From the IMG/VR virus record IMGVR_UViG_3300011113_000492, positions 1 through 64,000 of that record: DNA of 64,000 nucleotides; one strand, 5' to 3'. Each line of letters starts with the position of its first letter. Position 1 is the stretch's first letter. The position numbers and the translations under genes are program-made. The notes beneath the pieces were generated by a model that was given only the letters and a program-made list of their open reading frames with translations, was not told where the DNA came from and searched no databases. The stretch comes from a virus. Below, piece by piece: positions 58,096-64,000 of the stretch.

Positions 58096-58530
58096 ATGAA
58101 AAAATTATTAGTTTTATTAGCATTTTTACCTTTTGTAGCTTTTGCACAAAAAACACCTCAAGGGGCAACCTACGATGCACAAATTGTACGCATCAATGAC
58201 GGCGACACTGTAGTCATAGCTGCACCATTTTTGCCTGCACCATTAAAACCTGAACTGGCTGTTAGAGTTTTTGGTGTCGATACTCCTGAAAAAGGTTTTC
58301 GTGCCCAATGCCCGCAAGAAGATCAACGTGGACAAATGGCCACAGCTTTCACTAAGCAAGCTATTGCAGCCAGTCAAAAAAGACAGGTTACCTTGTACGG
58401 ATGGGATAAATTTGGTGGCAGGGTATTGGGAGATATCATCTTAGATGGTAAAAGTCTGCGAGCCATGCTAATACAAAACGGGTTTGCCAGAGAGTACTTT
58501 GGCGAAGCTAAAACAAGCTGGTGTAATTAA
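58096..58530 (+). CDS. Secreted thermonuclease (SNase-like)
   Basis: This 144-aa protein has a signal peptide (~1-18, cleaved near AFA|QKT) and a staphylococcal-nuclease fold. IVRINDGDTVVI, VRVFGVDTPEKG and GWDKFGGRVLGDIIL carry the active-site Asp, Arg/Glu and Arg residues. It would cut nucleic acid in the periplasm or medium. SNase-like genes occur in T4-like aquatic phages. ATG 58096 is preferred over TTG 58093. Confidence 0.9.
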   Translation: MKKLLVLLAFLPFVAFAQKTPQGATYDAQIVRINDGDTVVIAAPFLPAPLKPELAVRVFGVDTPEKGFRAQCPQEDQRGQMATAFTKQAIAASQKRQVTLYGWDKFGGRVLGDIILDGKSLRAMLIQNGFAREYFGEAKTSWCN

Positions 58531-58549
58531 TACAGTTTGATGAAAATTT

Positions 58550-58574
58550 AAAGGGCCTATGTGGCCCTTTTTTT
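58550..58574 (+). terminator. Strong rho-independent terminator
   Basis: AAAGGGCC / GGCCCTTT around TATGT, followed by a run of T. It ends the sugar-cluster/nuclease transcript. Confidence 0.9.
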
Positions 58575-58580
58575 ATTAAA

Positions 58581-58588
58581 AATAAATA
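58581..58588 (+). promoter_or_regulatory. Probable late promoter (AATAAATA)
   Basis: AATAAATA directly follows the terminator and precedes the leader-bearing genes at 58611-62625; TATAAT overlaps it (58587-58592) but no good -35 is seen. Confidence 0.45.
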
Positions 58589-58610
58589 TAATATCCGACA
58601 ACTATTATCT

Positions 58611-60995
58611 ATGAGATACCAAGAAATTAAAATAATACAGGAAGACGAGGACTTATTTGAAATAAACATGAGTCCTGGTAATCTTGACAAGTTAGCTAGT
58701 CAAATTGATGCCCGGGCAGGCATGGAGTTTGAAATGATCGTACCAGGGGTTAAAGATCAAGAATCAGAATTTGAACCCGACTATGACAGTGATGAAAGCT
58801 GCCGTAGTATCGACGATGCTGTGGAGTTTTTCCATGACGGAGACTATAATAGTCGCAACGACGTTAGGCGACTGCAAATTCAAATGCAGCAGGACTACGG
58901 AGAGTGGTTGATGGAAAAGATCGACGAAGATTGGGATAATGATCCCGAAGAACACATCTATCAGTATCTTGTGGCCGATGTCGACACAGCAACCATTGGA
59001 GAAATCATTGGTGTCGATCTTTCAGACACTGACGGTGCGACCAAGCAGCAGGTGGCTCAGGCAGCAGAACTGATCAATGAAAATGAACTACAGCCCTTTT
59101 TCAATGACGCTAGAGATTGGCACAGAGCAGAAAATGACGGTGCCTGGGACGAAAGCGACTGGTTGGACGAGGCAGATCTTGACCGTATGAGTGCCATTGA
59201 AAACGCCTACCAGATCACTTGGCCGCACTGGACCTATAGTAGCGGCGAAGACAACGTAGATGTAGATCAAGTTGCCGATGAATTTGGAACAGCCATGCAA
59301 CGTCCAGTAAATGCCAGTAGATCATATCACGGTGCTCGTCGTGAAGCTGGCCATTATGTAGTAGAGCCCGACGGCAGTTTAGACCCAGACGGAGATGATG
59401 ACATGGGTTTGGAATTTGTAAGTCCACCCTTGCCTCTAGAAGAAATGTTCAGTGACTTAGACAAAGTTAAAACATGGGCAGATAGAACAGGATGTTATAC
59501 AAATGAAAGTACGGGTTTGCACATCAATGTCAGCGTACCTGGATTCAACATTGATAATTTAGACTACATAAAATTGGCATTATTAATGGGTGACAAATAT
59601 GTGCTGGAACAATTTGACAGATTGGGTAATACCTATGCCAAAAGTGCCATGGACAAAATTATCGACCGTGTCAGACAAAGACCTGAAGATGCTGAAATGC
59701 TGCTGGTTAAGATGAAAGAAGGATTAGGCAAGCTAGCAACTAAAGTAATTCACAGCGGTATAACTGACAAATATACCAGTATCAATACAAAAACGGGTTA
59801 TGTGGAATTTCGGAGTCCGGGCGGTGATTGGTTAGGCGATAAATTTTTTAATCAAATAAAACCAACACTACTAAGATTTGTAGTTGCATTAGACGCTGCC
59901 ATGGATCCAGAAAAATATAGAGACGAGTATCTTAAAAAACTTTATAAACTACTGCAACCTAAAAGCAAAGAAGATACACTAAGTTACTTTGCCAAGTACG
60001 CCGCAGGAGAAATGCCTAAGGCAGCATTAAAGAGTTTCATTAAACAAGCACAATTAGAACGTAAAATTTCCAAAGACCCCACTGGTGGAGAGAAGTATTG
60101 GTGGCGTGTGGGGCGTCCAGGTTACGGTGGATCTGTTGAGGTAGTAGCCACTAGTCGAGCAGAAGCTATTGCAGCAGGAAAGAAAGAAATTCCTGAATGG
60201 GATTATGCCAAGGACATGACTGCTACTCCGATTCGTCCGTACAGCGACAGTCCGATAATCGGCAGAATACGTGAACCCGAGCCGGTTGGCGCAATGCGTC
60301 CAACCAATCCTGATGGCAACTATGTAATTTTTGCCAATAACAGCAGAGCCGGCGATCCTCCTGCTTACCGCTTTATGGCCGCAGACGGGGACGATGCAGA
60401 AACAGTGTTGAATCAATGGAGACGTGCAAATCCTGGTGATTGGGAAGTACATTATGATGCCAACCAAAGACTAGGACAGCCTCCTGTGCCGGGCAGTACC
60501 CTGGACCGTCAACGTCAGCGAGCTGCACAATCGGGCGGCAGCTTTGAATTTGAATTGAGTCAAACTGATATAGAAAATCGCCTGGGTTGGCCTGATCAAA
60601 CTGCTGATGCCAACTATGAAGTTGTAAATAGAAATACCTTGCAGCCAGTGTATTTGTTCATTGCCAATACCGACCAGGATGCTGCAAGAAAATACAGTCA
60701 AATCATAGATGCCATGGGCATGCCTGGCGCAGCCGAAAACTATGGCTACAGAGCCAGGGGCAGTGTAATGCCACCCGTGGATCGCCAAGGAGCTCAATCA
60801 AGTGACCGGCGTCCTGCCACCGGTGGTAACTTCACTGGTGTTTGGCTGATTTTAGATCCCGATGGCAATGTCATACATAGTTTTGCTGGGGTAGGCAACG
60901 TGCAGAGTGATGCCAACCGTGTGGCCATTCAATGGCTGCGAGCACACCCTGGCGCCATGCAGGCTGGTGTCACAGTGGTACCAGAGATGAGATAA
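58611..60995 (+). CDS. Amidoligase-domain protein with head leader
   Basis: This 794-aa protein has an amidoligase-like domain over ~35-440: GMEFEMIVPG, MGLEFVSPPLPLEEMF, STGLHINVSVPGFN and GYVEFRSPGGDWLG. These enzymes form amide bonds using ATP. The N-terminus MRYQEIKIIQE|DED resembles a capsid-targeting leader with an (I)xE site. The C-terminal half has three related Pro/Gly-linked units (~485-525, 565-605, 680-720, each with a '...EAIAAGK / DAETVLNQWRRANPG / DAARKYSQI' type helix). It is possibly injected with the DNA. No Shine-Dalgarno is evident. Confidence 0.68.
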   Translation: MRYQEIKIIQEDEDLFEINMSPGNLDKLASQIDARAGMEFEMIVPGVKDQESEFEPDYDSDESCRSIDDAVEFFHDGDYNSRNDVRRLQIQMQQDYGEWLMEKIDEDWDNDPEEHIYQYLVADVDTATIGEIIGVDLSDTDGATKQQVAQAAELINENELQPFFNDARDWHRAENDGAWDESDWLDEADLDRMSAIENAYQITWPHWTYSSGEDNVDVDQVADEFGTAMQRPVNASRSYHGARREAGHYVVEPDGSLDPDGDDDMGLEFVSPPLPLEEMFSDLDKVKTWADRTGCYTNESTGLHINVSVPGFNIDNLDYIKLALLMGDKYVLEQFDRLGNTYAKSAMDKIIDRVRQRPEDAEMLLVKMKEGLGKLATKVIHSGITDKYTSINTKTGYVEFRSPGGDWLGDKFFNQIKPTLLRFVVALDAAMDPEKYRDEYLKKLYKLLQPKSKEDTLSYFAKYAAGEMPKAALKSFIKQAQLERKISKDPTGGEKYWWRVGRPGYGGSVEVVATSRAEAIAAGKKEIPEWDYAKDMTATPIRPYSDSPIIGRIREPEPVGAMRPTNPDGNYVIFANNSRAGDPPAYRFMAADGDDAETVLNQWRRANPGDWEVHYDANQRLGQPPVPGSTLDRQRQRAAQSGGSFEFELSQTDIENRLGWPDQTADANYEVVNRNTLQPVYLFIANTDQDAARKYSQIIDAMGMPGAAENYGYRARGSVMPPVDRQGAQSSDRRPATGGNFTGVWLILDPDGNVIHSFAGVGNVQSDANRVAIQWLRAHPGAMQAGVTVVPEMR

Positions 60996-61011
60996 GTTTA
61001 AAGGATGAATT

Positions 61012-61956
61012 ATGAAAGCTAAAGAAATTATTCCAGAAGTCCGAAGAAGACCAGACATAGAAAATATTCCCTATGGTTTTGGCTCAGGGGCTCCAGTTGG
61101 TGGTGGCATTCCTGCAGGAAGAATAGAACCTACACTGGGACAAATTGGATCTCAGGCTGCACAATCTGCGGCACGAATTAAATCAGTGAGTCCTAACCAG
61201 CCATTGCCAAGCCCAAACGTTTGGCGCAGTGGAAGAGATAATACTCCAATGAGATCTCCAGGAGATAAAGCACAAAACATAGACGATGTTGTGCTACGAC
61301 AAACACATCAAGCCGCTGGACGAGGGCCTCAAGGCGGACCAATCCCAGTACCTGGTTCGACTACTGGAGAAAAGATAGCAGCCGTTGCTGGTGCAACAGG
61401 AGCAGTCGGAGGCATAGGAGCGTTGTTAACAGCACCACTGGGTACTAAACCTACAAGTGGTCAATCAACTCCGCAGGCTCCAGCAAGAGATCCAAATATG
61501 ACTCAGCAGACGCAGGATAGATTGGGGATATCATTGGACAGTCGGGGACGAACAGCTTCCGGAGCCACTTCGCCACCAGCAGCCAAACCCGCTGGACCAC
61601 AACAGGGCGTGGTTGGCTCAGATCTGGCCCGCCTCAGTGGTGGTGAATTTGCTAGCCGAGCCGATAGATTGAATCAGGCCAGAGTTGATGCTATATTAGG
61701 TTCTGGGTACAAAGCTGGCAGTGCTGCTGCCAACACAGCATTGAGAGATTATTACAAAGCCAACCCACCCATGTCAGACGCCCAAAGACAAGAGTTAGGA
61801 CAGGAAATTTTCAATCGGAGCATGGAACGTCTTCGTCAGCAGGCTGCTGACGCCAATGTCACAGTACGACCAGCTGGCAGTGACAATTCCACCGAGCCTG
61901 TGCCCGAAGATAAAAATGCATTGACGAGATTGATGAAATTGTCGGGTCAACGTTGA
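61012..61956 (+). CDS. Low-complexity protein with head leader
   Basis: The 314-aa protein starts MKAKEIIPEVRRRPD (site after IPE). It is Gly/Pro/Ala/Gln-rich, with a possible membrane-like Ala/Gly stretch (~120-145; IAAVAGATGAVGGIGALL) and a more ordered helical C-terminus (~205-285). AAAGGATGAATT precedes ATG 61012. Its leader, neighbours and composition suggest an internal head or pilot protein. No enzyme motif is recognised. Confidence 0.62.
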   Translation: MKAKEIIPEVRRRPDIENIPYGFGSGAPVGGGIPAGRIEPTLGQIGSQAAQSAARIKSVSPNQPLPSPNVWRSGRDNTPMRSPGDKAQNIDDVVLRQTHQAAGRGPQGGPIPVPGSTTGEKIAAVAGATGAVGGIGALLTAPLGTKPTSGQSTPQAPARDPNMTQQTQDRLGISLDSRGRTASGATSPPAAKPAGPQQGVVGSDLARLSGGEFASRADRLNQARVDAILGSGYKAGSAAANTALRDYYKANPPMSDAQRQELGQEIFNRSMERLRQQAADANVTVRPAGSDNSTEPVPEDKNALTRLMKLSGQR

Positions 61957-61959
61957 AAA

Positions 61960-62625
61960 ATGATTCTAGCAGATTTTTTAATAGAAGCAGAAGCAGGTAC
62001 TAAAAATTCTGCTGCAATTTTCAGGAAGTTAAAAGCAGCCGGCTATAAAAAGCTAGGATCTGGCGCAGATTCTGTGGTATGGGCCAAAGACGACGCCAGT
62101 GTTATTAAAATTCTAATGCCTGAAGACAGCAACAGTTTAGCAGAAAAAACTTTTTTAAAATTTTATGATTTTGTGCAAGCAAACAAAGACATTGCCAATT
62201 TACCTAAATTTTTAGAATCTAGTCAGACCATGAATATAAATGGCAAAGACTATACCTTTGTGGTCATGGAAAGATTACAACACATACCGCGTGGCAGTAT
62301 CCAGGAAGCCATGGTCTGGATACTCAGCGACTATGCTGCTAAAAAAATGCAATGGAAAGATGTATTCAAAGAATTAACTCAACCCAACACATGGAAACAT
62401 TGGGAACCTCCTCCTGCCAAAGAAAAAATAATTAATATTATAAAGAACATGAATCAGCAAGATATTCTACAATATGCTGTTTTATATTCTGTAATGACCT
62501 TGCTATACCATACCGGAAGAATAAACAAACTAGGATGGGATTTGCATACAGAAAATGTAATGCAACGACAAGATGGGACTTTAGTTATAATAGATCCTTG
62601 GTTTGCTTTAAATGATGGCATTTAA
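61960..62625 (+). CDS. Protein kinase-like protein with head leader
   Basis: The 221-aa protein begins MILADFLIEAEAG (LIE site). A Gly-rich loop LGSGADSVVW, a likely Lys in SVIKIL, a catalytic segment WDLHTENVM (Asp and Asn, aligned to RDLKPENV) and IIDPW in place of the DFG motif lie in order. It is short for a full kinase but contains the core. If the leader is cleaved by the prohead protease, the enzyme would be packaged and injected. Its substrate is unknown. Confidence 0.68.
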   Translation: MILADFLIEAEAGTKNSAAIFRKLKAAGYKKLGSGADSVVWAKDDASVIKILMPEDSNSLAEKTFLKFYDFVQANKDIANLPKFLESSQTMNINGKDYTFVVMERLQHIPRGSIQEAMVWILSDYAAKKMQWKDVFKELTQPNTWKHWEPPPAKEKIINIIKNMNQQDILQYAVLYSVMTLLYHTGRINKLGWDLHTENVMQRQDGTLVIIDPWFALNDGI

Positions 62626-62651
62626 TATTTTAGTACTACAAAAAAATTTGA

Positions 62652-62680
62652 TTGACTGATAATCAAAATAACCGTATAAT
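62652..62680 (+). promoter_or_regulatory. Sigma70 promoter of ParB-domain gene
   Basis: TTGACT (62652-62657), 17-nt spacer and TATAAT (62675-62680). A ~27-nt leader with TTGGGG follows to GTG 62714. Confidence 0.8.
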
Positions 62681-62713
62681 AACGACTTGTTTATTTAACC
62701 ATTGGGGTTTATT

Positions 62714-63814
62714 GTGGCAACTAAAATCAGCAAGACTAAACAAAAAGAGCAGCGTATTCGCAATTTCTTGAGTAACTATACTGTTCCTTTTGAAATGGAA
62801 GATGCTGCCATTGATTTGCGTACTATGGCGCAGAATTACCAAAATGGTATTATTCCAAATAAAGACATTGGAGATGCCGTTAATGCAATTTTAGGACCTA
62901 GTGCAATTCCTCGTTGTAGCATTGATCCTCGACAATTGGGTGTACCACAATTTGCATGGGCGCCCATGGATGATGTAGGCATTGACCCTCGCTTTCAGCG
63001 TGATGTGGCTCCAAATCATGTGCAAAAGATTGAAGCAGATTTTCAGGCTGACATGATTATTGTGCCCTGTGCTATTAAAGATCCTAAAACTGGCAAATAT
63101 TTGCTGTGGGACGGGCACCACACGACTCGAGTCTGCGAACGTATGGGTTGGACTCATGTGCCTGTTTGGTACACTGAAGCAGACATTGACGACGAACACA
63201 GCCTGCAGGAAGCAGAACGTATCCTTATCCTTAAAGCAGGACGCAGTTTCCTTACTATTAATAAAAAGAACAAACGGCCTGTAAGTAATTACGATGCTCA
63301 TATGATCAGTGTTGAGTGCGGCGAGCCCGAAGCAGTCACAGTGCAGAGAATTGTAGACGCTAACACTTGTCAAGTTAAACGTGCTAGTACAAAAGCCGGT
63401 GACATCAGTCACATTGAACACCTTTATGGTGCTTATGACCTTGTGCAGGCCAGTTCAGGCATCAAAGGCATTTACCTTGCTCGTAGTCTGAAGTTTCATC
63501 GTGACACTTGGCCTAAAGAAGAAGTGCGCGGCATTATGATGTTGGCGATGGCCCGTTTGTATCAGCAAACGGAATTGCAAACTGGTCAGCTACTGTCCAA
63601 CGAATTTGATGTTGAATTTGGAAACATCCTTAAAAAGGTCTATGGACAAAGCGAAAAAGTTCATACTCGTATCAAGGAACAATTTGAAAATCATTTCGGC
63701 AGTCTAGGTGCTCACCCTGTTGTGGTTACCAGTGGCTTGGTGCTAACTTATTTGAAACATAATAAGAAAGGCTTTAAACTTAGTCAGCCCGAAGCTACTT
63801 ATCCTGTGAAATAA
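62714..63814 (+). CDS. ParB/Srx-domain protein
   Basis: The 366-aa protein starts at GTG 62714 (TTG 62702 adds four residues). ParB/sulfiredoxin-type domain at ~90-165: IDPRFQRDVAPNHVQKIEAD, then LLWDGHHTTRVCERMGW (the GxHR-type motif, here DGHHTTR). The remainder is helical. Such phage proteins bind or nick DNA or use the fold as a nucleotide-dependent switch. A strong promoter in an otherwise late region suggests early expression. Confidence 0.85.
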   Translation: MATKISKTKQKEQRIRNFLSNYTVPFEMEDAAIDLRTMAQNYQNGIIPNKDIGDAVNAILGPSAIPRCSIDPRQLGVPQFAWAPMDDVGIDPRFQRDVAPNHVQKIEADFQADMIIVPCAIKDPKTGKYLLWDGHHTTRVCERMGWTHVPVWYTEADIDDEHSLQEAERILILKAGRSFLTINKKNKRPVSNYDAHMISVECGEPEAVTVQRIVDANTCQVKRASTKAGDISHIEHLYGAYDLVQASSGIKGIYLARSLKFHRDTWPKEEVRGIMMLAMARLYQQTELQTGQLLSNEFDVEFGNILKKVYGQSEKVHTRIKEQFENHFGSLGAHPVVVTSGLVLTYLKHNKKGFKLSQPEATYPVK

Positions 63815-63815
63815 A

Positions 63816-64000
63816 ATGCGTCCTTATGTTCTATATCTTCGCAAGTGCCCTGGGGTCAAAGACCCTAGGCACTTTAAGATCGGCATTGCGGCATTGGACA
63901 AAGTTCGTACACGTCTTGCGGCATATCAAAATGCCGTGGGTCCAGTGTACACTGAAGAATTCATGCATATTTGGCTAGGTGAAGATATTGATGTTAAAGA
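63816..64000 (+). CDS. GIY-YIG/T5orf172-like protein, partial
   Basis: The gene starts at ATG 63816, two bases after the ParB-domain stop, and runs off the window. YVLYLRKCPGVKDPRHFKIG and LAAYQNAVGPVYTEEFMHIW fit the meiotically-upregulated-gene/T5orf172 branch of the GIY-YIG superfamily. Only 61 residues are visible. Confidence 0.6.
   Translation, partial: MRPYVLYLRKCPGVKDPRHFKIGIAALDKVRTRLAAYQNAVGPVYTEEFMHIWLGEDIDVK

Noticed and set aside
62891-63421. Minus-strand frame of 176 aa inside the ParB-domain gene
   Set aside because: It is antisense to a gene with clear domain motifs and promoter; its predicted protein is Cys/His/Phe-rich without any coherent fold signal.
1-64000. CRISPR arrays and tRNA genes
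   Set aside because: No regularly spaced direct repeats and no cloverleaf-type segment with a T-loop signature were recognised by eye; this was not a computed search.

Overview
The window is an AT-rich, tightly packed segment of a large T4-like myovirus genome. Evidence for this is the gp41-type replicative helicase preceded by the tail of a probable gp61-type primase, a DexA-like exonuclease, class I NrdA/NrdB with a glutaredoxin, UvsE, T4-type late promoters (TATAAATA and close variants), HNH homing endonucleases, PAAR and tail-fibre proteins, and proteins with T4-like capsid-targeting leaders. IscU, IscA, bS21 and a phasin-like protein resemble proteobacterial, probably betaproteobacterial, versions. 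I therefore infer a freshwater or marine betaproteobacterial host; no host is identified directly.

Layout. 1-2394: primase tail, HNH endonuclease, helicase. 2394-8862: a radical SAM enzyme, then virion or head-associated genes; several begin with an MKxxE(I/F)(I/L)xE leader, and one is a KxDG ligase-like protein. 8897-10848: an HNH gene overlapping an Fe-S operon (iscU, iscA) and a PD-(D/E)XK exonuclease; iscU carries a 9-nt insert with an in-frame stop. 10872-18946: tail-fibre, RNR/glutaredoxin, PAAR and structural genes. 19072-23251: SleB-type lysin, membrane protein, metalloprotease, then an early region of very small genes with repeated strong sigma70-type promoters. 23280-29940: membrane coiled-coil protein, glycosyltransferase, methyltransferase, bS21, Hsp20, ClpS, DexA and a GGCT-like protein. 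29992-34639: a curli-type module (CsgF, CsgG, two curlin-repeat proteins, a FecR-domain protein). 34679-38936: epimerase, glycine-rich adhesin and a transmembrane CHASE2 nucleotide cyclase. 38941-41619: a minus-strand island with two holin-like membrane proteins, an HNH gene and a glycosyltransferase. 41621-46766: UDP-sugar dehydrogenase, 2OG oxygenase, amidinotransferase and a second radical SAM enzyme. 46798-52678: UvsE and a second early small-gene region. 52739-58530: SprT-like protease, ClpP, and a sugar-activation cluster of cupin, nucleotidyltransferase-kinase, AroE-like, KdsC-like and KbaZ-like genes, then a secreted nuclease. 58611-64000: an amidoligase-domain giant, two more leader-bearing proteins (one kinase-like), a ParB-domain protein and a GIY-YIG-like gene cut by the window edge.

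How it works together. Early sigma70 promoters probably serve host-takeover genes. T4-type late promoters serve virion genes, and each homing endonuclease has its own. Host proteostasis and translation could be adjusted by ClpS, ClpP, Hsp20 and bS21. Surface remodelling is suggested by the curli module, glycosyltransferases and sugar genes. Several enzymes may be packaged in the head and delivered with the DNA. Many genes start at or within two bases of the predicted transcription start, implying common leaderless mRNAs. No intergenic stretch exceeds 300 bases. No tRNA gene or CRISPR array was recognised.
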